Assembly (NCBI GenBank): GCA_000277445.1
Contig: AJWJ01000094.1
Location: forward strand, 1 to 58,061
From: Polysphondylium violaceum
Taxonomy: Eukaryota; Evosea; Eumycetozoa; Dictyosteliales; Dictyosteliaceae
Direction: 5' to 3'
Length of the DNA: 58,061 nucleotides
Positions 1 through 9,713 of the stretch are shown piece by piece (position 1 is the stretch's first letter; the number at the start of each line of letters is the position of its first letter). Position numbers and translations under genes: made by a program. Under the pieces are notes generated by a model. The model searched no databases. It was not told where the DNA came from and saw nothing but the letters and a program-made list of their open reading frames with translations.

Positions 1-13
1 CAAGTATAAATAG

Positions 14-42
<29 letters not shown>
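14..42. repeat. (AT)n microsatellite
   Basis: An almost pure alternating A/T dinucleotide run at the left edge of the window. It lies in non-coding DNA and is an ordinary simple repeat for this genome. Confidence 0.9.
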
Positions 43-48
<6 letters not shown>

Positions 49-1022
49 TGAATTCTAAAGAGTTAACATCTAAAGATAGTAATGGTTATATCTAATACCA
101 TCATGTGAGAATTACAATTAATATTTTTACAAGTTGTAGAAGTGGTATTAATAATAGTATATTGTAGTAGTGGTAGTGATAGTATAATTGTGCACCCTAG
201 TAAATATTATTTTATTGAAAAACTAGATCGATCAAAATCTACTTTTTTAATTCTGCTCTGAATTTTATGAAAAATGATTTCCTTAAATAGAAAACATATG
301 GGAGGAAACAACAACATAATAATGCCAACAGTTTATCGTAAACCAAATCTCTCCCAATCTGCGTTTGAATGAAAAAAAATTATTACTTTTAATTTGATAA
401 GTGTGAGTGGGGGGTGTGGTTGGACGATTGAAATTGAAAATACTTTTTTTAGTGAGAAAAGAGAATAGGATATCATGCGATCACTATTTAAAAACATCAA
501 AGGGGGTGTTATTTATATAACAAATATTTTATTCTATGTGTGTTGTGGGGCATTTGTGTGTTTATATAAATAGTACTCTTATTCATCAAAGTTTAGTGTC
601 AGAATTTTACCCCAAAAAAATATATGTTGTTTTAATTGACAATAATAATTTTTATTTCAATTGTTTTGTTGTGGTATTAGTATTCAAGCAGGTCATTTAT
701 ATAGGTATTGTCATTATTGTTTGTTGTACGACGTAGTTTATTGTTAAATTTTTAATTGAGTTTCTCTGTTTGTGGTTTTTTGTATTTTATAAAATTAATA
801 TTCACAAAGACTGATAAATATAGTTGTTATTGTCACTACTTTAATTGACTCTATCTTTTTATTTTCTCTTTATTTATACATTTCCAACATTATAAATAGA
901 CTTTAAAATTCATTTTTAATTTCCATTTCTTCCACACTTTCATCATCTTCCACAATTATATTTACTAAAAGTAGAAGTAGTAAATAATTTTTAAATTAAT
1001 TCCGTATATATAAATCCTGAAA
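43..1022. other. Intergenic, no gene seen
   Basis: AT-rich DNA with T-runs and no convincing coding signal. The only reading frame of note (around 536-736) is a low-complexity, hydrophobic translation of T-rich DNA. The right end must hold the promoter and 5' leader of the gene starting at 1023. I see no other structure. Confidence 0.6.
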
Positions 1023-1361
1023 ATGCCATCCAGTGAAATAAAAGTCGCCTCCAGTAAGCCCCAAAGCTCTGGCTTTAAGGTATTGAATTTAAAAGAATGC
1101 AAAACAAAGAAAATGCAAGTAGCCAACCTCGCATTCATTATTGGCTACGGAATTGTGTGCCCTCCCTCTGCTTTGATTGTGGGTGGACTTGTTCTCAGAA
1201 ATCATATGAGAAATAAAAAATCTAAAAAGAGAGGACACCTCCTCATGGACAATAACATCGACAACCAAGACGAAGAGGAGCTTTTATCTACTCCCAGCAG
1301 CGACAGTGGCAGCGATAGCGGCGATAGCGAATCCAGTTGCTCGACATCTCTCCATGCCTAA
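1023..1361 (+). CDS. Small single-pass membrane protein, unknown function
   Basis: An intronless 112-residue frame, clearly more GC-rich than its surroundings. Residues 1-30 are polar and basic. Residues 33-58 form one strongly hydrophobic segment containing Gly, two Pro and Cys, followed at once by a very basic stretch (RNHMRNKKSKKR). By the positive-inside rule this suggests a membrane helix with a cytosolic C-terminus. The tail is acidic and then Ser/Asp/Gly-rich (SGSDSGDS), a good substrate for acidophilic kinases such as CK2. I do not recognise the family and infer only that it is a membrane protein. The start is the first ATG in the frame, and A-rich sequence precedes it as usual for dictyostelid genes. 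Confidence 0.65.
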   Translation: MPSSEIKVASSKPQSSGFKVLNLKECKTKKMQVANLAFIIGYGIVCPPSALIVGGLVLRNHMRNKKSKKRGHLLMDNNIDNQDEEELLSTPSSDSGSDSGDSESSCSTSLHA

Positions 1362-1799
1362 ACCTTGCACCCACACCCATATATAATCCATCCAAAGCCA
1401 AAGCCTAAAAAACCAAAAAAAAAGACTCTTGTAAAAACAAGATTTTATTTATTCATTTATTTATTCATGACTTTTCTCTTAAATTACCTAAAACATCAAC
1501 ATGTGCGTAGACTAAAACAAGAAAATAAAATCTGATTCAATGATTTTTCTCACTTTCTCTAAATTCACCATTTTCTTTTTTTTATAATTTTTTTCAATTT
1601 TTCGTGACATTGTACATGTTTGTGGGGGGCATATAAAAGCATTTTTTTAAAAATTTTTATTTCTCCCAAATAAAATATTTACCCAACACACACAACAAAT
1701 AATAGTTACTGACTTAAACAGATAAAATATTTACATAGATTTTAAAGAAAACAAAACTTTTTCTAAAAACAAATACATACACAAATATATAAAAACAAA
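1362..1799. other. Intergenic, 3' end of one gene and promoter of the next
   Basis: AT-rich DNA with A- and T-runs. AATAAA-like polyadenylation sequences occur (for example near 1525). The last 150 bases are A-rich, as expected upstream of a dictyostelid start codon. No other feature was seen. Confidence 0.6.
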
Positions 1800-2855
1800 A
1801 TGACAAAAAAAATTAACTTTACAGAACCAATACAAACATTAATAGCAGGCTCGGAAATTGGTGCATGCTTTGAACCTGTTACTCAAAAGGATTTGTTTCA
1901 AAATCTAGAGTTTTTCGGGGATGCTGTCTTACATTATCAAATCTCTAAATTGATTTTTAAAACTAAAAACTACTTAGACCCAAACCATAATACCTCTCTT
2001 AGAACATTTGCTGAAAAAAATGCAACCTTGAATGACTTTTTTGATAAGTTTGAATTACAAGCTTTTCTTTCTAAATCAAATTATTCTTATCTTGCATCAA
2101 ATCAATTAAAAGGAAAAGGTATGTAAATGATATTTAATACTAATAATAGCTAGTCGTTTTTAAATCTAATACTAACAAACTCTAATATTTCCTTTTCATT
2201 TGTAGCTGATATTGTTGAGGCTCTTATTGGTGAACTTGATAGATCAAAAAGCATTGTAGCTAAAAATCTTTTAGCAGGTATTGTAGGATTTTTATTATCG
2301 ATTGGTGAAAACTTGTTTAATCAAGAACATCCCCATATCTTGGACTTTGGTTCACTTTCAAGAGTTGCACCACGTCTATCATCTACTAGTCCTACTTTCT
2401 CATCAAATATTAGTGCATTATCTAATAACAGTAGTAGTAATAGACAAGATGTAGATAAAAGAAAAATAACAACTCCATCAAAAGGAAAAGAAGTTAAAAC
2501 AAAAGTCTCTTATGTAAACAACAAAATTAATCATGGATTGCCAGTTGTGGAATCTAAAAGATCAAAGAGTCAACAAGACAATCTCTCAAAAGCTGCTGCT
2601 ATTACACCTTCCCGTGTGCCTAGTCAAGAGACAAAAAAAGATAATGTCGTTGTATTAAAAACAACTGTACCACAACAACAGCAGCAACAACAAAAAGTAC
2701 CACAAATGGATATAATCCAAGATGGTCACTTTTTCAAGCCAGTGATGGTACAACAACAACAAACAGTTGTTAACTATCAATACGCTATTCTCACTCCAAT
2801 GTTTTTAGAAAAAAGGTTGGTACCTAGTGCTTCAGAGCCTAGACTGAATTTCTAA
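1800..2855 (+). CDS. RNase III-domain protein (single domain, no dsRBD)
   Basis: Two exons, 1800-2118 and 2206-2855, joined by a GTATGT...TTTGTAG intron; 322 residues. Both halves of the RNase III active site are visible. The signature box is QNLEFFGDAVL (residues 34-44), with Glu37 and Asp41 at the positions of E. coli Glu41 and Asp45. The second box is KADIVEALIGEL, with Asp108 and Glu111 matching Asp114 and Glu117. That second box is complete only after splicing, which supports the intron. The position of E. coli Glu38 holds Gln34. No double-stranded-RNA-binding domain follows; residues from about 165 on are Ser/Gln/Lys-rich low complexity. Dicer and Drosha have two RNase III domains and bacterial RNase III and Rnt1 have a dsRBD, so this is an atypical stand-alone form. 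It could cleave structured RNA as a dimer. The RNase III assignment is firm; its substrate is unknown. Confidence 0.85.
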
Positions 2856-3102
2856 AAACACATGATTTATCGGCAATCAATTGGATTTATGCTCTGTGAG
2901 AAGAAAGCAAAAAAAAAAAGAAGAAAATAAGATTATACATTTTATTTTCGATCTAATGGCTGCTGCTGTGCCTGACTTTAGTTTGGTATTTGTGGCGATC
3001 CCCGTTGGATCAAAATGAAAATATTCTTTTTAATTTCATTTTTTCTTTATTTTTTTCCCATACATTAATATGATTGACATATTTAATAATAGGGTTTTTT
3101 AC
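2856..3102 (+). other. 3' flank of the RNase III gene
   Basis: AT-rich sequence with an A-run followed by AATAAGATT near 2930 that may serve as a polyadenylation region. I see no reading frame. Where the transcript ends decides whether the hairpins further right belong to this mRNA. Confidence 0.4.
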
Positions 3103-3316
3103 GGTGATCCACTTTGCGCTATGTATAGTATTTGTGTTGACAAATACCATACATAGCGTTTAAAGCACTCTGTTTATCAAAGAGCATATGTTAAACAGAG
3201 GGGAATCACTTCAAATATAGGTATATCTTCAAAAGAAATATCATGACCTATATTTGACATTTGTCATTTTAATCACCATCATTGTTTAAAACTACACATA
3301 CAATGATAGTGATTCC
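3103..3316. ncRNA. Cluster of four consecutive hairpins, candidate structured RNA
   Basis: Four inverted repeats follow one another with almost no spacing. (1) Arms 3117-3135 and 3140-3158: 18 of 19 positions pair, with a 4-nt loop. (2) Arms 3168-3176 and 3192-3200: 9 of 9 pair, with a 15-nt loop. (3) Arms 3211-3222 and 3246-3257: 12 of 12 pair, with weaker pairing continuing inward. (4) Arms 3271-3285 and 3300-3314: 14 of 15 pair, with a 14-nt loop. This pairing is far above chance and the block has no reading frame. It starts about 250 bases past the stop codon of the RNase III gene. It may be part of that mRNA's 3' UTR, an independent non-coding RNA, a precursor of small RNAs, or a decayed palindromic element. 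The strand is not known. The pairing is seen directly; function is inference. Confidence 0.5.
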
Positions 3317-3663
3317 TATGACTCTTGGTGTTTTTTTTTTTTTTTTTAAAAAAACTGCAAAAAAAATATAAATAAACAAATATCTGTTATAATCATTCAA
3401 TGCAATGTAATTTCTCAAATCGATGATTTATAAATAGGTATCTCTCGGGTTCAAACAAATAATTTGCATTAAAACAAAAATATAAAAAAAAAAAAAAATT
3501 CTTTTTTTTTTGAATCGTGTTTTTCGTTTTTTTATATTATTTTCTCATTTTTATTACAGCAGACACAGGGGAAACACGGCGAGAGATTGTGAGAAACAAA
3601 CATTTCAAATAGTAGTATTATTAAAACGTGTAGAGTAGTAATAGTAGTAGTGTTTTAATAGAA
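3317..3663. other. Intergenic; homopolymer tracts and promoter of the ankyrin gene
   Basis: Contains a T-run near 3331-3348 and A/T-runs near 3480-3535, followed by the presumed leader of the gene starting at 3664. No coding signal was seen. Confidence 0.6.
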
Positions 3664-4170
3664 ATGGAAGCTTCATCAGAGACAACAACCAATGCTTTAC
3701 CTCAACTCCACGAAGCAGTAATCAACGGCGACTTTAAGACTGTAAAGGAAATGATCGACAGCGGTAAATATAATTTAGAAGAAGAGGATTTCGGCGGCCT
3801 CCATCCACTCCACTTTGCCGCCCGTATGGGCAATATACAGATTGGCGAGTACTTGTTGGACAAGGGCGCCAACATCAATGCCGAAAACAATTTTGGATCG
3901 ACACCGCTCCACGAGGCTGTCAGAAGAGGCGAGGTCGAGTTTGTAAAGTTTTTGATATCGCGTAAGGTCGATCTCTCCATTGGGGACATTGACGACAACA
4001 CACCTTTGCATTTGGCAGTCATGTGCGAGGACGGTGAGTTGATTCCCATGCTTTTGGAAGCTGGCGCTCCCTTGGATGCAAAGAACAAAGACGACGATAC
4101 TCCCATTCAAGTAACCGAAGACAAAGAAATTATAGATTACATCAATGCCTTTTCACAACTAAAGAAATAA
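3664..4170 (+). CDS. Short ankyrin-repeat protein
   Basis: An intronless 168-residue protein, GC-rich relative to its flanks. From about residue 12 to 160 it is almost entirely ankyrin repeats. Three have canonical TPLH or HPLHFAA-type helices ([33 protein letters not shown]), flanked by a degenerate first and last repeat. No catalytic domain, membrane segment or signal peptide is present. It is therefore probably a small soluble adaptor that binds a partner protein, similar in build to gankyrin but with fewer repeats. The start is the only ATG near the frame's beginning and lies just before an acidic N-terminus. The partner cannot be told from sequence. Confidence 0.85.
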   Translation: MEASSETTTNALPQLHEAVINGDFKTVKEMIDSGKYNLEEEDFGGLHPLHFAARMGNIQIGEYLLDKGANINAENNFGSTPLHEAVRRGEVEFVKFLISRKVDLSIGDIDDNTPLHLAVMCEDGELIPMLLEAGAPLDAKNKDDDTPIQVTEDKEIIDYINAFSQLKK

Positions 4171-5206
4171 TCTCTGCATCCCAGACACACCAGATAGATA
4201 GATAATAGTAAAGTCTCTTATCAGTAGCAGTACAATATTACAGACACATCATATTCAACCTCACAACACCCACCACACTATTTATTATCACATCGGCTCA
4301 CTCTGATGAGATACACTCCATCCATCACATAATACTGCATGACAGTAGTATTATTTATATTCACATCACATCTTTTTCCAACACAAACAATTCAAAAGAA
4401 GGGGGCAGGTGCAATATTACACCTTGCTTTCCTTTCCTTAAACTGACTGACAATACATTTAGTTAGTTTGTACAAATTTAAAATAAACTATACAACTTTT
4501 TCTTTTTCTATGGAAATTTCATTGTTAGTATGTGTGTGTGCGTGTGTGTGCATATTTCTTTTCTCTCTTTAGGAGATATTTACAACCCCTTTTTTTCCCT
4601 TTTTTCACACAAAACACATACACCACAAAAAGAAAAATTAATTATATATATGAGGAATCATCAAAAACTAAAAATAGTGTGGTGTGTCTTTAAACAAACA
4701 CAATGATGGATTAAAAGTGATAAAGACATACACACACTATAGTTTGGTAATAGATTTGTAGATAAAAAAACCAAAAAACGACGACAATACAATTCAAGAC
4801 AGTTTTATCATTATTTGTTTGCTAATGGACAGTAAAAAAATACAGTAAACAAACAAACAGACAGACAGATAGATAGTAATAGAAGTGGTGACAAACAAAC
4901 TAGTTTAAATTGCACCATTGTATTTCATTTCAATATTTTTAGTTTATTGTTGTCTTCTCACATTAATAATAATAATAATAATAATGATATATACCACTTC
5001 AACAACACCTTAATTCAAATACATTACTATTATTTTATTTATTTATTACGCTCACACACACAAACTTGTGCATACCTTTTTTTACATCTCTCATAGTTTT
5101 CATATTTATTTCATTTGCCCAAATATATACAATTGTTTTTATAATAATTATCTTTTTGTTTGAAATTGTACTTTTATTATACACAAAATTTTTTCAACAA
5201 ATTAAA
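4171..5206. other. Long intergenic region, simple repeats only
   Basis: AT-rich DNA with a GT-rich microsatellite-like stretch near 4528-4552, GACA/GATA-like repeats near 4855-4875 and an AAT run near 4965-4985. No frame looks coding. A frame that continues upstream of 5207 reads only T-rich low-complexity sequence and has no ATG. Confidence 0.6.
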
Positions 5207-5434
5207 ATGACAGGAACTAAGCCAACCTATCAAAGATCACAAACAGCTTTTTTTAATAGAAGGAATCAAGAAGAAACTAAAAATGGTAAAATAGTTACCA
5301 ATAGTGGTGGATTTATTTATTATTTTAAAAACCTTTATAAACATGATTTTAAAAAGTATGTTTTCCTTTTTTTCACTTATTTTGCCACAATTACTAATTT
5401 AATTTATTAAAGAATATTTGACGCTTTTGCTTAA
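5207..5434 (+). CDS. Possible 56-residue orphan protein
   Basis: Two short exons, 5207-5355 and 5413-5434, joined by a 57-nt intron (GTATGT...AAAG). They give 56 residues starting MTGTKPTYQRSQ and ending in DFKKIFDAFA. The N-terminus is basic and polar (TAFFNRRNQ), and the second half has aromatic residues (FIYYFKNLY) that could form an amphipathic or short membrane-associated helix. I do not recognise a family. Support comes from a balanced composition unlike the surrounding T-rich DNA, an ATG preceded by AAA and good splice signals. It could still be chance, and the acceptor site is the weakest part of the model. Confidence 0.4.
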
Positions 5435-5785
5435 TAAAAAATAATATATATATATAGAGTCGTATATTTTCTTTTTCCGAATAAACTTAAAACAACAACA
5501 CTATTTACTATTTTAATAATACTAAAACCAAAAACTGGTTTATTAGTTTGTATATTTCTTTATTTGGATCCTTTTTTTTTTTCAGGAATAAATTAATTGA
5601 GAGAGATTTTTGATATCTTATTCTTCTTTTTACTAATATATACATAGACATCCATATATATTTATATACACTGTTTTGTATAACAACACAAATATGGATA
5701 CCGAATGATATCTCTAACCCACCCATATAATTAAATGATAATAAATAAAGTGAAAGAAAGGAAGGAAAAGGCGGAAAAAAAAGAC
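5435..5785. other. Convergent intergenic region
   Basis: AT-rich DNA between the end of the small plus-strand gene and the 3' end of the minus-strand histone gene. It must hold both 3' untranslated regions. No other feature was seen. Confidence 0.55.
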
Positions 5786-7117
5786 TTAGAGCGGATAGGT
5801 GGTGACGTCAGAGAGTCTGAGACGGTTGGTGAGGTGGATGTCTTTGGTGCCAATGGTGACCCTTTTGGCATGGGTAGCACAGATGTTGGCATCCTCCATG
5901 ATTCTTGTAATGTACAATTCCGAGATTTCGTGTAGCGCCGAGGCGGCCTCGGCCGTGATACGCAGTCCGTCCCGATGCTCGGCCATCAGCTCCCTGATGA
6001 GGCGCAGCATGGGAACGCGCGGAATCAGCATCTTGGTCGTGCGTCTGTACCGTCTGATCTCTTGTGCTATTCTGCTTCTTCGTCTTTTTTTCTGTGAGCC
6101 GGGCGTCGACGGTGACTGTGAGCCTCCGCCGTGCGCTGGCGAGCGACGGGGTGTAGTGATACGCCCCTTTCGTGGCGTTGTGGTCGGTGTTCGTTGTTGA
6201 GGTGTGGGGGTGGATGGGGTGGATGGGGGACGCGCGCTGGGGGCTGTTTTTTTTGCTGTGGGTGATGGTTTGGGTTTGGAGATCGAGGGTTTGGGTTTGG
6301 GTGTGGTGGGTGTGGGCTTGGCGGGGGATTTTGGTATTGTTCTGGTGGCCGCTGATTTTTTGGTGATTGACGTCGTGGGCGTCACTGGTGTGGTGGGGAT
6401 GATTTTGGTTATGGTTGCTGCGGCAGGTTTTTTAGAGGTTGTTGGTGTTTTGGAGATGGGTTTGGAGATGCTTGTGATGGGAGGCTTTTTGATGACCGTT
6501 TTGGCTGCGGGTTGTTTGGGTGGTGGTGATCGGGGTAGTGATTGAGTTGATTGTTGTGAGGATCTCCCAGAGCTTAGTTTTGGTGTCAGCTCTTCCTCAT
6601 TGGAATATTCCGACGAGGGTGTGGAGCTGGTTGTTGGGCTTGGGGGTGTTGGTGGTGAGGTGGGAGAGTATGTGGTGATGGGTCGTTGTTGGGGTGTGGA
6701 AATTGCCTCCTTTTTCGATGAAGGCTTTTTAGATGGTGGAATACTTGTGGTGGTGGTTGTAGTGGTGGTAGTTTTAGGGGGAGGGTTATAGGTTCCCTTG
6801 ATTGTATTGTTGATTCTCTTAATGATGGGGTCGTCATCATCCTCATATTCATCTGTGTCTACATTTGCTTCTTGATCATCTGTAGATATATTTGTTTCAC
6901 TACCACTGGTGCTATAGTCGCCATATTGAAGACTAACTGATCTTGTTCTTGCCGACGATTCTCCTCCAGTTCCCCCTCCTTTTATACTCTTGAACGCATG
7001 CATTAGTCGATTCGCTCTTTGTCCGGTGGAGTCACTACTGTCCTCTGTATCTGGTTCTATAGTTGGAGACATTTGAAATGTATCATTTTTTTTTGATCCT
7101 CCTCCTCTATTTGTCAT
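5786..7117 (-). CDS. cenH3: Centromere-type histone H3 variant (CenH3/CENP-A) with very long N-terminal tail
   Basis: An intronless protein of 443 residues. Residues about 350-437 are an H3 histone fold: QEIRRYRRTTKMLIPRVP corresponds to the alphaN/alpha1 region of H3, and THAKRVTIGTKDIHL matches the last helices. Canonical H3 tail marks (ARTKQT, ARKS) are absent. The first 345 residues are acidic Ser/Thr/Asp-rich sequence, a threonine run, then Lys/Pro/Ser/Thr-rich repeats that would bind DNA and could be phosphorylated. Divergence in the fold plus a long unique tail is typical of CenH3, and D. discoideum H3v1, the known dictyostelid CenH3, also has an extended tail. Loop 1 has the same length as in ordinary H3, without the two-residue insertion of animal CENP-A. 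Another H3 variant (H3v2-like) is therefore possible. It would act in centromeric nucleosomes. Confidence 0.8.
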   Translation of the reverse strand: MTNRGGGSKKNDTFQMSPTIEPDTEDSSDSTGQRANRLMHAFKSIKGGGTGGESSARTRSVSLQYGDYSTSGSETNISTDDQEANVDTDEYEDDDDPIIKRINNTIKGTYNPPPKTTTTTTTTTSIPPSKKPSSKKEAISTPQQRPITTYSPTSPPTPPSPTTSSTPSSEYSNEEELTPKLSSGRSSQQSTQSLPRSPPPKQPAAKTVIKKPPITSISKPISKTPTTSKKPAAATITKIIPTTPVTPTTSITKKSAATRTIPKSPAKPTPTTPKPKPSISKPKPSPTAKKTAPSARPPSTPSTPTPQQRTPTTTPRKGRITTPRRSPAHGGGSQSPSTPGSQKKRRRSRIAQEIRRYRRTTKMLIPRVPMLRLIRELMAEHRDGLRITAEAASALHEISELYITRIMEDANICATHAKRVTIGTKDIHLTNRLRLSDVTTYPL

Positions 7118-7569
7118 TGTTTACTTGATGTATTGTTGATATACGATATCATACATGTATACTAATAGTGTATTCTCTTGCTATGTAACGGTCACAAAAC
7201 ACACCTCACACACTATTAATATATCTCTACTATATTCTACTATTACTATCTCTCTTTCAATCTTATATGCGTATAAGTGATAAGTATATATATATATAAC
7301 CTATTTATAGATGTGCGTGTATATTGTATTCTGTTGCTTCAGAATCGTTATGACCGTTGTAAATTTAAATTTTTGAAATGACAAAAAATTTGAAAAAAAT
7401 TTAGAAAAAAAAAAAAAAAAAAATAGCTTTGATTTTTTGATGATCATTTTCACGCTTCCGAGAAGAGAGCAAATATTCGACAGAACATCTGATATCGATA
7501 GATAGTAATATCATAGATACAGGGTTGACTGATTGTGTGTGTTGGATATCGGAAAGAAAGAAGAAATAA
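7118..7569. promoter_or_regulatory. Divergent promoter region of cenH3 and the Nup58-like gene
   Basis: A gene-free stretch of 452 bases separates the two oppositely directed start codons. It includes a T/A tract (7405-7425) and a short (TA)n near 7290. Both genes must draw promoter elements from it. I see no motif I can name with confidence. Confidence 0.55.
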
Positions 7570-9713
7570 ATGTTTCAAGCAACACCAGGAAGCTCTTTAT
7601 TTGGATCACAGGCAGCACCCTCGACGGGATTGTTTAATACCACTGCAGGATCAACTGCAGGAGGGTTGTTTGGTAATGTTGGCGCAACACCATCGACACC
7701 GATAAGCACCGGTGGAGGCGGTTTGTTTGGTAACAACCCTACCACACCCTCTACCCCCGTGACGACAGGCGGCGGTCTGTTTGGCAACAATCCAGCCACA
7801 CCAGCAACACCGTTGACTAGCGGCGGTCTGTTTGGCAACACTGCTCAAACTCCATCAATCGGAGGAGGAGGTGGTTTATTTGGCAATACACAAACTCCAT
7901 CAACAGGCGGTGGTTTGTTTGGCAACACAGCCACTGCAGCACCATCGACAGGCGGTGGTTTATTTGGCAATCTCACACAACAAACACCATCCACCGGTGG
8001 CGGTTTATTTGGTAACACAGGCACTGCAGCACCCTCCACTGGTGGCGGTTTGTTTGGTAATACAAGCACTGCAGCACCATCGACCGGCGGTGGTTTGTTT
8101 GGTAATACAACCACCGCAGCACCATCGACCGGCGGTGGTTTATTTGGTAATTCTTTGACTACAGGTACCAGTGGTGGAATGTTTGGAGCATCATCTCTAG
8201 GACCACAACAAAACTTTGGTAATAATTCACTATTCCCTTCACAACCACAACAACAACTATCTTTACAACAACAACCAGCACAACCACAAATAACAGAGAA
8301 TACAAAGTTTTCTGAATTAAATCCACTTCTCAAACAAGAACTACAAAAGTTTAAGTATGTTGTCTCTATCTAGATACTATACACACTCGTTTATTAAATA
8401 TATTAATATCTTAATATCTAATCTCTAGTAAAACAATTATAAATAACAACTCCTTAATGAAATCATTTTCACCAAACTTTGATAAACTGGATAATATATC
8501 AACTGAGATCGATCAAATTGTTTCTGTAAGTATTTAGTGGTCGTAATGAATGAGCGCAATATTATAAATACTAATAAGGATGTATCAACCATTATTCTAG
8601 AATATCGATAGTTTGTTTAATAATTTTGATATACACATTCAATCATTTAAATATTTAGAAGAATCATTATCAATCCCATTAAACTCAGTGAATGAACAAT
8701 ATCATCTATTGTCAACCAATATTTTACCACCCTTTTCTCAACCAATTCCATCAAGAGAAATGGTGATGATTGTTGATGGTCTCATTGAAAAAGTTGAAAG
8801 AATCAGACAAACTTTAAATTATGTTGCACCAGTACAAAGAAACAATCATTCAAATATGTCTTTTCAAGAATGTAAGTATTGGTTATATTATAATATTAGA
8901 ATAGAGAGGTAGATAGATATAGTTTATACTAATACTCACACAACAATTCTAGCATTTGTTACAACATTACAATCAAATCAAAATATATTAAAGAATGAGG
9001 CCGTTTTAGTTGATCATTTGGTATCACAGTTGGAAAAGGCAAAGAGACATTATTTACATTACAAAAAACAATATTACAATGATAATTTTAATCCATTTAT
9101 AAAGAATCATATTAGAGTACAACAACAACAACAATTGGAGTCTTCAATATACAACAGCAACAATAATAGTCAATACAACAATAGTTTATATAATTCTACA
9201 AGTAGTCCCCTTTCATCCCAAACATCTGTATTTGGGACATCTTTAAACAGAAATCCATCAACTCCATCAACTCCAACACCCACAAATCAATCATCATTTG
9301 GTAGTAGTGGCTATTATACACCATCGTCTTCATTAACTAGTACACCATTAACAACCACACCCACAACAACAGCACCATCATTATTTGGCAATACATCGCT
9401 AACACCCACTACACCCGTCACTGCTACCAATACTGGTAGTTCATCATTGTTCCCGTTGTCCACAGGTTTGGGATCACAAGCCAGCAGTCTAGGTTCTCAA
9501 GGAAACTCATTGGGCAGTGGTCTTGGATCTACATCTGGCAGTACATCAGGCAGTGGTCTATTTGCATCCTCTACAGCAGTGCCCCAAACTCCACATCTTT
9601 CCAGCCAAGGTTCCTTTCTAAGTGGAACACCCAGCTTTTCAATCAGTGACAACACTAGATCCCTCTCTGCATCCACTCAAGCCACCAATAAACAACCACG
9701 AGGTAATCGATAG
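7570..9713 (+). CDS. FG nucleoporin of the Nup58/Nup49 type
   Basis: Four exons: 7570-8354, 8429-8525, 8601-8871 and 8953-9713; 637 residues. The N-terminal third carries eleven GLFGN motifs separated by Thr/Pro/Ser spacers, the cohesive FG repeats that line the nuclear pore channel. Residues about 245-440 (FSELNPLLKQELQKF onward) are alpha-helical, without Gly or FG repeats. They match the position and style of the coiled-coil region by which Nup58/Nup49 joins Nup62 and Nup54. A second, weaker FG zone (SVFGTS, SSFGSS, SLFGNT) follows to the C-terminus. FG on both sides of one coiled-coil block is the layout of vertebrate Nup58 and is the main reason for this call over Nup54 or Nup62. All four exons join in frame. 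Confidence 0.75.
7899..8160 (+). repeat. In-frame minisatellite coding GLFG repeats
   Basis: Six nearly identical 39-48-base units, each coding a variant of TGGGLFGNTATAAPS, lie head to tail inside the nucleoporin exon. Their nucleotide similarity exceeds that of the outer GLFG motifs, which suggests recent expansion by slippage or unequal exchange. Confidence 0.8.

Noticed and set aside
536-736. 66-codon plus-strand frame
   Set aside because: Low-complexity hydrophobic translation of T-rich DNA, no neighbouring exon.
5066-5206. Upstream extension of the small plus-strand gene
   Set aside because: It has no ATG and reads only T-rich low complexity; the ATG at 5207 is preferred.
5799-6852. 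Several long frames opposite or across cenH3
   Set aside because: Shadows of the Pro/Thr/Lys-rich tail; biased composition and overlap with a clear histone gene.
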